Source: Zoogloea sp044344315
GTDB lineage: Bacteria; Pseudomonadota; Gammaproteobacteria; Burkholderiales; Rhodocyclaceae
Direction of reading: 5' to 3'
DNA length: 12,769 bases
Assembly (NCBI RefSeq): GCF_044344315.1
Contig: NZ_JBIJDC010000126.1
Span: forward strand, 1-12,769
The stretch's first letter is position 1; each line of letters begins with the position of its first letter. The position numbers were made by a program, and so were the translations under genes. Below are positions 1 through 5,696 of this stretch, one piece after another. A model generated the notes under the pieces. That model was not told the DNA's origin. It ran no database searches and was given only the letters and a program-made list of their open reading frames with translations.

Positions 1-227
1 TCGAAGGCGATCTGCACGCCGTCGGCGAGCACGTGGGGCAGGAGGCCATCCACGCCCTCGGCGGTGGTCTTGATGCCCATCTCGCGGGCACGCTTGAGGC
101 CGTCGGAGTCGGGGTCGATACCCACCATCCACACCGGCTCCAGCACCGGGCTACGCTGCAGCTTGGCCAGCAGGTCGGTGCCGATGTTGCCCGGGCCGAT
201 CAGGGCGCATTTTATTTTCTTGGTCAT
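1..227 (-). CDS. dmpF: Acetaldehyde dehydrogenase (acylating), N-terminal part, cut by the window edge
   Basis: This gene starts at base 227 and runs off the left edge, so only about 75 residues are visible. They begin MTKKIKCALIGPGNIGTDLL, where GPGNIGTDL is the Rossmann nucleotide-binding loop typical of the DmpF/MhpF/BphJ family. The family oxidises acetaldehyde with CoA and NAD+ to acetyl-CoA, the last step of the meta-cleavage lower pathway. It works in a complex with the aldolase DmpG, which channels the acetaldehyde; dmpG would be expected just beyond the left edge. The start is supported by an AAGGA ribosome site about ten bases upstream in the 30-base gap after the short-chain dehydrogenase gene. 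The catalytic cysteine lies outside the window, so whether the enzyme is intact cannot be judged. The family call is firm from the N-terminus and gene order. Confidence 0.9.
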   Translation of the reverse strand, partial: MTKKIKCALIGPGNIGTDLLAKLQRSPVLEPVWMVGIDPDSDGLKRAREMGIKTTAEGVDGLLPHVLADGVQIAF

Positions 228-257
228 CGCTGTTGTTCCTTTTCGGGTCGCGAAGGG

Positions 258-1052
258 TTAAATCAGGCTGCGCACCACACCGCCTTCGACCTTCAGGGCC
301 GCGCCGTGGGTGGCAGACGCAAGGGGGCTGCAGACGTAGGCGACCAGGCTGGCCACCTCGGCAGGTTCGATGAAGCGCTTGATCAGCGAGGTCGGGCGGG
401 CATGGGCGAAGAAATCCTGCTCGGCCTGCTCCAGGGACACGCCCTGCTCTTCCGCCAGGCGCCCGAAGAAAGTGCCAACCCCTTCGGTGCGGGTCGGGCC
501 GGGGAGCACCGAATTGACGGTCACGCCGGAGCCGACGCAGGTCTCGGCCATGCCCCGGGCCACCGACAACTGGGCCGACTTGCTCATGCCGTAATGCACC
601 ATCTCGGCCGGCGGGCAGATGCCCGATTCGCTGGAGATGAAGACGATGCGCCCCCAGTCCCGGGCCTTCATGGCCGGCAGGTAGTGGCGGGACAGGCGCA
701 CGCCGCTCATCACATTGGTCTCGAAGAAGTTGAACCACTCGATGTCCTGGATCTCTTCGAAGGGCCGCGGATCGAAGATGCCCAGGTTATTGACCAGGAT
801 GTCCACGTCGGCGCAGGTGGCGGTGAGGGCCTCGCAGCCGGCCGCGGAGGAGAGGTCGGCGGCCACGCCATCGACGCGGGCGCCGGGCACGGCTTCGACC
901 AGGCGCACCACGGCAGCGGAAACGCCGGAGCGGCTGCGGCCATTGAGGGTGACGTGGGCGCCTTCGGCTGCGAGGGCGCAGGCGATGGCAAAGCCGATGC
1001 CGGCGGTGGAGCCGGTGACGAGGGCGCGTTTGCCGGTGAGCTGGAGATCCAT
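258..1052 (-). CDS. Short-chain dehydrogenase/reductase (SDR) inside the meta-pathway operon
   Basis: A 264-residue classical SDR, a normal length for the family. The cofactor loop TGSTAGIG is at residues 13-20, NNLG (for the usual NNAG) at 88-91, the catalytic Ser at about 141, and the Tyr154/Lys158 pair in YGMSK. These predict an active cytosolic NAD(P)(H)-dependent oxidoreductase; the substrate cannot be read from the sequence. It starts seven bases after the hydratase stop and is followed 30 bases later by acetaldehyde dehydrogenase, so it is surely co-transcribed with the lower pathway. The classical dmp and xyl operons have no gene at this position. It may act on a pathway intermediate (a 2-keto acid or aldehyde) or on a side product from substituted phenols; this is inference. 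Stop is TAA; composition resembles its neighbours. Confidence 0.9.
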   Translation of the reverse strand: MDLQLTGKRALVTGSTAGIGFAIACALAAEGAHVTLNGRSRSGVSAAVVRLVEAVPGARVDGVAADLSSAAGCEALTATCADVDILVNNLGIFDPRPFEEIQDIEWFNFFETNVMSGVRLSRHYLPAMKARDWGRIVFISSESGICPPAEMVHYGMSKSAQLSVARGMAETCVGSGVTVNSVLPGPTRTEGVGTFFGRLAEEQGVSLEQAEQDFFAHARPTSLIKRFIEPAEVASLVAYVCSPLASATHGAALKVEGGVVRSLI

Positions 1053-1059
1053 GGCGACC

Positions 1060-1842
1060 TCAGCTGAAACGGACGGAACAGCCGCCGATGCCGCCGATGC
1101 TCACGCGCAGGCTGTCGCCCGCGGTCACCGGTATCAGCGCCGCCAGGGAACCGGACAGCACGATGTCGCCAGCCTTGAGCCCGATGCCAAGGCGGCCAAG
1201 GGTGTTGGCCAACCAGGCCATGGCGTTGCAGGGGTGGCCGAGGGCGGCAGCGCCCGAGCCCGTACCGACGATCTCGCCGTTCTTCTCCAGCACCATGCCG
1301 CAGGTGGCCAGATCCACCTTGCGCGGATCGACAATGCGGTCGCCCAGCACCAGCACGCCGCAGGAGGCGTTGTCGGCGACGGTGTCCTGGATCTTGATCT
1401 TCCAGTCCTTGATGCGGCTGTCCACGATCTCGAAACAGGCCATCACCCCTTCGGTGGCAGCCAGGATGTCGGCGGCGGTGAGGCCGGGGCCCATCAGGTC
1501 CTTCTTCATCAGGAAGGCGATCTCGCCTTCGGCCTTGGGCTGGATCAGGGTGCTGGCGGGAATGGCCTCACCTTCGTTGTACACCATGCCGTCCAGCAGC
1601 CAGCCGAAGTCGGGCTGATGGACGTTGAGCATGTTCATCACCACCTTGGAGGTCACGCCGATCTTCTTGCCGACGACGCGCTCGCCGGCGGCCAGCCGGC
1701 GGGCAATCATCTGCTGCTGGATCTGGTAGGCATCCTCGATGGTGATTTCCGGGAAGCGTTCGCTCAGGGGCGTAACGGTTTCGCGCTTGACGAGGGCTTC
1801 ATAAAGCTCGTCGCCGAGTTGGGTGATCAGGGCCTTGTCCAT
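1060..1842 (-). CDS. dmpE: 2-oxopent-4-enoate (2-hydroxypenta-2,4-dienoate) hydratase
   Basis: The 260-residue product matches the DmpE/XylJ/MhpD hydratase family in length and motifs. These enzymes add water to 2-hydroxypenta-2,4-dienoate to give 4-hydroxy-2-oxovalerate, using a divalent metal. Visible family features are GKKIGVTS around residues 58-65, the acidic pair in QPKAEGEIAF (Glu105, Glu107) and Glu138 in CFEIVDSR, which fit the metal-binding carboxylates of the fold. The related decarboxylase DmpH shares this fold, but the position directly after the hydrolase gene and the N-terminal pattern favour the hydratase. The gene begins nine bases after the hydrolase stop with a GAGAG-type ribosome site, and ends seven bases before the SDR start, within one operon. 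Confidence 0.93.
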   Translation of the reverse strand: MDKALITQLGDELYEALVKRETVTPLSERFPEITIEDAYQIQQQMIARRLAAGERVVGKKIGVTSKVVMNMLNVHQPDFGWLLDGMVYNEGEAIPASTLIQPKAEGEIAFLMKKDLMGPGLTAADILAATEGVMACFEIVDSRIKDWKIKIQDTVADNASCGVLVLGDRIVDPRKVDLATCGMVLEKNGEIVGTGSGAAALGHPCNAMAWLANTLGRLGIGLKAGDIVLSGSLAALIPVTAGDSLRVSIGGIGGCSVRFS

Positions 1843-1851
1843 GGCGGTCTC

Positions 1852-2712
1852 TCAGGAAAGCGGTTGGGGTTCGTCGGCGGCGGCTTCGGCAAGGAAGTCG
1901 CCCACCAGGCGGGCAAAGCGGCTGGCGTGTTCGATCTGCGTCCAGTGGCCGCATTGCCCGAAAACGTGGAGCTGGGAACGGGGGATCCAGCTGGACAGGG
2001 TCAGGGAGGTCTGCAGGGGGATGACTTTGTCGTCGCGGCCGTGGATCACCAGCGTGTGGTTGGGCAGCGCCCGGATATCGGCCTCGCGGCTGACCATGGC
2101 ATCCACCCAGCGCTGCCGCGGCGCCGGGAACATGGCCCCGAAGGACTCCTGGAAACCCGGACGGATGCTGGCTTCGTAACGCAGGCGGGCGAGCTCGTCA
2201 TTGACCAGGCTGCGGTCGAAGGCAAACAGGTCGAGCAGGCCGCGCATGGCCTCGAGAGACGGTTGGTAGCCCCACACGGCGTCCAGCGCCGGGGTGATCT
2301 CGAAGGGCACGCCAACGCTGCCCATCAGCACCAGGCGGCGCACCCGCTCGGGGTGACGGATGGCCAGGGCCAGGGCGATGGCGCCACCGAAGGAGTTGCC
2401 CACCAGGTCGGTCCGCTCGATGCCCAGGGCGTCGAGCACACCGATGGCGTGGGCCACCCACCCGTCCATGGTGTAGACCTCGCCAGGCTGGCGCTCGGTG
2501 TAGCCAAAGCCGGCCATGTCCGGGGCGATCACCCGGCGCGCGTCGGCCAGGGTCGGCATCACCAGACGCCAGTTGGCCCAGGCGGTGACCCCCGGCCCGG
2601 AGCCATGGATCAGCAGCACCGGCGCGCCGCTGCCCAGGTCATGGACATTGGTGTGCCGGCCGGCCGCCAGCACGCTGCGGCCGATTTCCGGGGTGGTGGC
2701 GCTGGTGCTCAT
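1852..2712 (-). CDS. dmpD: 2-hydroxymuconic semialdehyde hydrolase (alpha/beta hydrolase)
   Basis: A 286-residue alpha/beta hydrolase of the DmpD/XylF/CumD group, which cleaves the C-C bond of meta ring-fission products to 2-hydroxypenta-2,4-dienoate plus a short acid (formate from catechol itself, acetate from 3-methylcatechol). The nucleophile elbow is GNSFGG with Ser107, the acid is Asp228 in HGRDDKV, and the base is His256 in GQCGHW; an oxyanion-region HGSGPG lies at 36-41. All three catalytic residues are present. The start codon overlaps the dehydrogenase stop as TGATG, so the two genes are translationally coupled. An in-frame extension to base 2907 exists but runs into the dehydrogenase gene and is rejected. 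With the dehydrogenase it forms the two alternative branches of the pathway. Confidence 0.94.
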   Translation of the reverse strand: MSTSATTPEIGRSVLAAGRHTNVHDLGSGAPVLLIHGSGPGVTAWANWRLVMPTLADARRVIAPDMAGFGYTERQPGEVYTMDGWVAHAIGVLDALGIERTDLVGNSFGGAIALALAIRHPERVRRLVLMGSVGVPFEITPALDAVWGYQPSLEAMRGLLDLFAFDRSLVNDELARLRYEASIRPGFQESFGAMFPAPRQRWVDAMVSREADIRALPNHTLVIHGRDDKVIPLQTSLTLSSWIPRSQLHVFGQCGHWTQIEHASRFARLVGDFLAEAAADEPQPLS

Positions 2713-4172
2713 CACAGCTTGACGCAGATGTTCTTGAGTTCGGTGTAGAACTCGAGGGAATGCACGCCGCCCTCGCGACCGATGCCCGACTGCTTGGCGC
2801 CGCCGAAGGGGGTGCGCAGATCGCGCAGGAACCAGGAGTTGACCCACACCAGCCCCACCTCCAGGCGGCCGGCGACACGGTGGGCGCGGGTCACGTCCTT
2901 GGTCCACACCGATGCGGCGAGGCCGTAATTGGTGTTGTTGGCCCGACGCACCACCTCCTCTTCGCTGTCGAAGGGCATCACCAGGGTGCAGGGGCCGAAG
3001 ATCTCCTCCCGCGCGATGGCCGCCTCGTCACCAAGGCCGGTCCAGATGGTGGGCTGAACCCAGGCACCGTCCTTGAGCTCGGCGGGCATGTCGGGCACGC
3101 CGCCGCCGGTCACCACGGTGGCGCCCTCCTCCACCGCCTTGCGGTAGTAGCCCAGCACCTTCTCCTGATGCTCCCTGGAGATCAGCGGGCCGAGGCCGGT
3201 GTCAGCCTTGTCGGGGTGGCCGATGACCAGTGCTTCTGCGCCCTTCTTCAGCCGAGCCACGAAGGCCTCGAACAGCGGGCGCTCCACGTACACCCGCTCG
3301 GTGCCCAGGCAGACCTGGCCGCAGTTGGCGAAGCAGGAACGCAGGGTGCCTTCGATGGCCGCATCCAGGTCGGCATCGGCAAAGACGATGGCCGGGTTCT
3401 TGCCGCCCATCTCCAGGGACACCGGACGGGCGCCGTCGGCGGCGGCCTTCATGATGGCGGCGCCGGTGCGGGTTTCGCCGGTGAAGGTGATGGCATTCAC
3501 GCCGGGGTGACGGGTCAGGAACTCGCCGGCGGAATCCGGCCCGAAGCCGTGCACCACGTTGTACACACCCTTGGGGATACCCACGGCATTCATCACCTCA
3601 CCCAGCAGGGTGGCCGTCTGGGGGGTCTCCTCGGAGGGCTTGACCACCACCACGTTGCCACAGGCCAGGGCCGGACCAACCTTCCAGGTCATCAGCAGCA
3701 GCGGCAGGTTCCACGGACACACCACGCCCACCACGCCCACCGGGCGACGCACGGCGTAGTTGATGGCGCCGCGCCCGTCGGGCGTAGCCATCTCGAAGAA
3801 CTCACTGGGGACGTTCTTCACCACGTCGGCAAAGATCTTGAAGTTGGCCGCGCCCCGGGGAATGTCCAGGTGGCTGGCCAGGCTGCGCGGCTTGCCGGTG
3901 TCAGCCACCTCGGCGGCGAGGAAATCCTCGAAGCGCCGGTTGATCTCATTGGCCACGCCGTAGAGCAGCTCCACCCGGTCGGCCACGGTGATGCGCCCCC
4001 ACTCTCCATCCAGGGCGGCACGACCGGCCGCCACCGCAGCCTCCACTTCGGGCCGGCCGGCTTCGCTGACCTGGGCGATGACCTGGTTGTCGAGGGGCGA
4101 ACGCTTGTCGAACAGGCGCCCGCTGGCAGCCTCGATGAACTCGCCGTTGATGAAGTTCTTGATCCGTTTCAT
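2712..4172 (-). CDS. dmpC: 2-hydroxymuconic semialdehyde dehydrogenase
   Basis: The 486-residue protein belongs to the aldehyde dehydrogenase superfamily and equals the usual length of DmpC/XylG. It oxidises 2-hydroxymuconic semialdehyde with NAD+ to 2-hydroxymuconate (the 4-oxalocrotonate branch). Key residues are present: Asn155 in CPWNLP, Glu254 in LEMGGKNPA, the catalytic Cys288 in NCGQVC, and EEIFGP at 389-394. The start MKRIKNFINGEF at base 4172 matches the family N-terminus and follows a GGAAGGAAGA ribosome site; a longer in-frame reading to 4286 overlaps the DUF336 gene and lacks homology-like sequence. It lies 37 bases after that gene and shares its stop with the hydrolase start. The neighbouring hydrolase, hydratase and dioxygenase support the substrate over other aldehyde dehydrogenase subfamilies. 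Confidence 0.95.
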   Translation of the reverse strand: MKRIKNFINGEFIEAASGRLFDKRSPLDNQVIAQVSEAGRPEVEAAVAAGRAALDGEWGRITVADRVELLYGVANEINRRFEDFLAAEVADTGKPRSLASHLDIPRGAANFKIFADVVKNVPSEFFEMATPDGRGAINYAVRRPVGVVGVVCPWNLPLLLMTWKVGPALACGNVVVVKPSEETPQTATLLGEVMNAVGIPKGVYNVVHGFGPDSAGEFLTRHPGVNAITFTGETRTGAAIMKAAADGARPVSLEMGGKNPAIVFADADLDAAIEGTLRSCFANCGQVCLGTERVYVERPLFEAFVARLKKGAEALVIGHPDKADTGLGPLISREHQEKVLGYYRKAVEEGATVVTGGGVPDMPAELKDGAWVQPTIWTGLGDEAAIAREEIFGPCTLVMPFDSEEEVVRRANNTNYGLAASVWTKDVTRAHRVAGRLEVGLVWVNSWFLRDLRTPFGGAKQSGIGREGGVHSLEFYTELKNICVKL

Positions 4173-4209
4173 CTCTTGTTCTTCCTTCCGGTGTGAAGAG
4201 CTGCCTGAT

Positions 4210-4662
4210 TCATTCCGCGCCGATGGCATCCAGCGCCGCCCGCGCACATTCCTCGTCCTGGGCTTCCGAGGCACCGGACACGCCAATGCCGCCGATCAGC
4301 ACACCCCCCGCCCGGATCGGCAGACCACCGCCGAACACGACCAGCCGGGGACGCGCCGAGAAGCCGAGCTTCATGCCCTCGTCGTGGCCAATCAGCTGCA
4401 TCCAGTCCTTGGTGGAAAAACCGAAACCAGCAGCGGTGTAGGCCTTGTCGATGGCGATGTCGATGGATTGAAGGAAGGCGCCGGGCATGCGCAGGAAGCC
4501 GGCCAGATTGCCGCCGCTGTCGGCCACCGCCACATTGATGCGCACACCGATCCGCTCGGCGTGGGCAATGGCAGCTTCGAGCGCGACGCTGACGGCCGCG
4601 GCCGAGATGACCTGCTGGGTCACCGCCACGGGCGTCACGGGAGAAATCGTCTTGTCGCTCAT
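4210..4662 (-). CDS. GlcG/HbpS-like protein (DUF336), first gene of the lower-pathway operon
   Basis: A 150-residue protein of the GlcG/HbpS (DUF336) family. The family pattern is clear: a helical N-terminus (AAAVSVALEAAIAHAERIG), then INVAVADSGGNLAGFLRM, the DIAIDKAYTAAGFG segment, and the glycine-rich end GGGLPIRAGGVLIGGIGVSGA. Family members include a secreted haem-binding protein of Streptomyces and GlcG of glycolate loci; none has an enzymatic role in phenol breakdown that I can name. There is no signal peptide, so it is probably cytosolic. It leads the operon, 37 bases before dmpC, and sits directly behind the promoter divergent to gntR. Start choice: base 4662 has a GGATGCGAG stretch as ribosome site; an in-frame ATG at 4671 adds three residues but has poorer upstream sequence. 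Possible roles are cofactor or ligand binding; this is a guess. Confidence 0.88.
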   Translation of the reverse strand: MSDKTISPVTPVAVTQQVISAAAVSVALEAAIAHAERIGVRINVAVADSGGNLAGFLRMPGAFLQSIDIAIDKAYTAAGFGFSTKDWMQLIGHDEGMKLGFSARPRLVVFGGGLPIRAGGVLIGGIGVSGASEAQDEECARAALDAIGAE

Positions 4663-4669
4663 GTCTCGC

Positions 4670-4692
4670 ATCCACTTATATATTTTGTGGAT
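4670..4692. repeat. Inverted repeat ATCCAC-N11-GTGGAT around the DUF336 gene start
   Basis: ATCCAC at 4670-4675 and GTGGAT at 4687-4692 form a perfect six-base inverted repeat around an AT-rich centre. It overlaps a second, shorter palindrome, TTGT-N4-ACAA at 4685-4696, which touches the predicted -10 box and start point of the lower-pathway promoter. Short TTGT/ACAA palindromes resemble operators of several FCD-type GntR regulators, so a binding site for the adjacent regulator is possible. The same sequence is not seen at the dioxygenase promoter, which weakens this reading. In RNA the longer repeat could also form a small stem at the ribosome site. Confidence 0.35.
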
Positions 4693-4695
4693 ACA

Positions 4696-4724
4696 ACGAT
4701 ATTTATTTCTTATCTCGACGTCAA
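4696..4724 (-). promoter_or_regulatory. Sigma-70-like promoter of the lower-pathway operon
   Basis: On the minus strand TTGACG (4719-4724) is followed after exactly 17 bases by TATCGT (4696-4701). The -35 box is near consensus and the -10 box moderate. The expected start point is near 4689, giving a short leader before the DUF336 gene. The -35 box lies between the two halves of the conserved TCTCGA element, so a bound protein would be expected to block or modulate polymerase. No sigma-54 -24/-12 element was seen here, although phenol operons elsewhere often use one. Confidence 0.6.
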
Positions 4725-4739
4725 TACTTTTTCTCGAGA
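4713..4739. promoter_or_regulatory. Putative operator A, TCTCGA-N13-TCTCGAGA
   Basis: TCTCGA at 4713-4718 and the palindrome TCTCGAGA at 4732-4739 are separated by 13 bases that contain the -35 box of the lower-pathway promoter. The same two blocks with the same spacing recur at 10930-10956 in front of the dioxygenase gene. Because the -35 boxes are offset by two bases relative to the blocks in the two copies while block spacing is constant, the blocks look like a protein site and not part of the promoter. The divergently transcribed GntR regulator is the obvious candidate ligand; this is inference. Confidence 0.6.
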
Positions 4740-4780
4740 TTTTTGCCTATGATCGGAATAAGCCCGTTGGGCTAGAATTC
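4732..4780 (+). repeat. Copy A of a degenerate promoter-region repeat
   Basis: From TCTCGAGATTTT through CCTATG (ending at 4751) to GAATTC (4775-4780) this segment matches 10949-11000 in the same orientation. The distance between the CTATG-side block and GAATTC is 23 bases in both copies, and the distance from TCTCGAGA differs by only three bases. In this copy the last block contains TAGAAT (4773-4778), the likely -10 box of gntR; no good -35 box stands 17 bases before it. Confidence 0.55.
4773..4778 (+). promoter_or_regulatory. Possible -10 box of the gntR promoter
   Basis: TAGAAT lies 30 bases before the upstream gntR start and would place the transcript start near 4785. The sequence at the -35 position is a poor match, so the promoter is probably weak or needs help. 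The position, facing away from the lower-pathway promoter with operator A in between, fits an autoregulated divergent pair. Confidence 0.35.
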
Positions 4781-4807
4781 GCTTCATTCATCTGCGCCCC
4801 CGGGGCC

Positions 4808-5545
4808 ATGAACAAGAACAGCGGAAACCACACCATGAATGACCTGGCCAATGCCTCCGATCTCGTCACCGACAGCGACGAACCCAAGACCCTTGCCGAG
4901 GCGGCCTATCGCCAGCTACGCCGGGACATCATCGAAGGCGTGCATCGCCCCGGCGACAAGCTGCGCGTGGAGCACCTGAAGGATCAGTACGAGGTGGGCG
5001 CCGGCACCTTGCGCGAGGCCTTGCAGTTGCTGGTCACCGACGCCCTGGTGGTAGCCCAGGGCCAGCGCGGCTTCCGGGTCGCCCCGATTTCCCTGGACGA
5101 CTTTGCCGATATCACCCGCACCCGGGTGCTGCTCGAGACCTCAGCCCTGCAGCAGTCCATCGCGCTCGGTGACGACGCCTGGGAGGCCAGCGTGGTCGCC
5201 GCCTTCCACCTGCTGTCCCGGGCCGAGGAGAAGCTCGCCGATGGCGCCAAGACCAGCCGGGAGGAATGGGAGCTGCGTAACCGGGCTTTCCACGAGGTGC
5301 TCATCGGGGCCTGCCCGTCGCGCTGGATCCGCCACTTCCAGAACATCCTGTATCACCAGTCCGAGCGCTACCGCCGCCTGTCCCTGTTCCGCCAGCCCAT
5401 TCCCCGGGACGTGCACGCCGAGCACCAGGCCATCGTCGATGCCGCCCTGGCCCGCGACAGCGCCGAAGCCACCCGCATCCTTTCCGAACACATCCTGCGC
5501 ACCCTGGAAGCCGTCCGTCAGCTGCCCGCCGACTTCATCAGCTGA
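4808..5545 (+). CDS. GntR-family transcriptional regulator, FCD (FadR) subgroup
   Basis: A 245-residue regulator with an N-terminal winged helix-turn-helix (about 28-95; LAEAAYRQLRRDIIEG, RPGDKLRVEHL, GTLREALQLL, QGQRGFRV) and a C-terminal all-helical FCD ligand domain. The usual FCD metal or ligand residues are visible: Asp101, His162, His206 and His228. It is divergent from the lower-pathway operon across a 136-base region with promoters and a putative operator. GntR repressors such as AphS of Comamonas testosteroni are known for phenol clusters, so a similar repressor released by a substrate or pathway intermediate is likely; the effector cannot be read. Start is uncertain: ATG 4808 has GGGG upstream, and ATG 4835, in frame, gives a 236-residue form with GCGGA upstream. 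Longer readings into the control region are rejected. Confidence 0.92.
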   Translation: MNKNSGNHTMNDLANASDLVTDSDEPKTLAEAAYRQLRRDIIEGVHRPGDKLRVEHLKDQYEVGAGTLREALQLLVTDALVVAQGQRGFRVAPISLDDFADITRTRVLLETSALQQSIALGDDAWEASVVAAFHLLSRAEEKLADGAKTSREEWELRNRAFHEVLIGACPSRWIRHFQNILYHQSERYRRLSLFRQPIPRDVHAEHQAIVDAALARDSAEATRILSEHILRTLEAVRQLPADFIS

Positions 5546-5589
5546 GTAGGCCTGCGCCCCCTTCCCGACATCCTCGTCCGATATCAGAC

Positions 5590-5617
5590 TAAAGTTATAG
5601 AATCGCGCCTCCGTTAG
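5590..5617 (+). promoter_or_regulatory. Possible promoter region for the FIST/c-di-GMP gene pair
   Basis: Two weak readings overlap here. TATAGA at 5596-5601 resembles a sigma-70 -10 box, with no convincing -35 box upstream. Alternatively TAAAGTTA (5590-5597) resembles the -35 element of the flagellar sigma factor FliA, with TCCGTTAG (5610-5617) as a poor -10 match after 12 bases. A near-palindrome GTCCGATATCAGAC lies just upstream (5576-5589) and could be a protein site. Neither promoter is strong; the pair could also be read through from gntR, which ends 151 bases before the FIST start. Confidence 0.3.
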
Positions 5618-5685
5618 GAACGGAGGTGTGAGCAGCGACGCTTGCGCCAGGTAGCCGGCCTGCGCACGACGATGCTCCGGAGGAG
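5608..5685 (+). promoter_or_regulatory. Structured leader with alternative pairing to the FIST ribosome site
   Basis: CCTCCGT (5608-5614) and ACGGAGG (5620-5626) form a perfect seven-pair hairpin with a five-base loop. The same CCTCCG could instead pair with CGGAGG at 5678-5683, which is the ribosome binding site of the FIST gene, whose ATG is at 5697. The two pairings exclude each other. A second stem, GCGCCAGG (5645-5652) with CCTGCGC (5659-5665), lies between. No poly-T run follows the first hairpin, so it is a poor terminator for gntR. I could not match it to a known riboswitch; the conserved c-di-GMP aptamer core was not found. Confidence 0.4.
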
Positions 5686-5696
5686 ACAAAACAATA

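Noticed and set aside
33..1067. Long plus-strand reading frame opposite the SDR and acetaldehyde dehydrogenase genes
   Set aside because: It is a shadow frame of high-GC coding sequence; the minus strand has clear families with catalytic motifs and operon spacing.
715..2748. 677-codon plus-strand open frame
   Set aside because: It spans the antisense of several unrelated minus-strand genes, and its composition is low-complexity Gly/Ala/His/Gln of the kind produced by antisense GC-rich codons.
2760..4196. 478-codon plus-strand open frame opposite dmpC
   Set aside because: Antisense shadow; no family motifs, while the minus strand encodes a complete aldehyde dehydrogenase.
4672..4807. Insertion sequence or transposon ends at the edges of the plus-strand block
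   Set aside because: The edge repeats are direct, degenerate and lie in promoters; no transposase, terminal inverted repeats or target duplications are visible.
5549..5665. Direct repeat GGCCTGCGC at 5549-5557 and 5657-5665
   Set aside because: Nine bases of GC-rich sequence in a GC-rich genome is likely chance, and no boundary or target-site structure goes with it.
5608..5690. Cyclic di-GMP (GEMM) riboswitch before the FIST gene
   Set aside because: A GGTAGCCGG stretch recalls part of that aptamer, but the conserved GCACAGGGCAAACC-like and GACGCAAAGCC-like core segments are absent.
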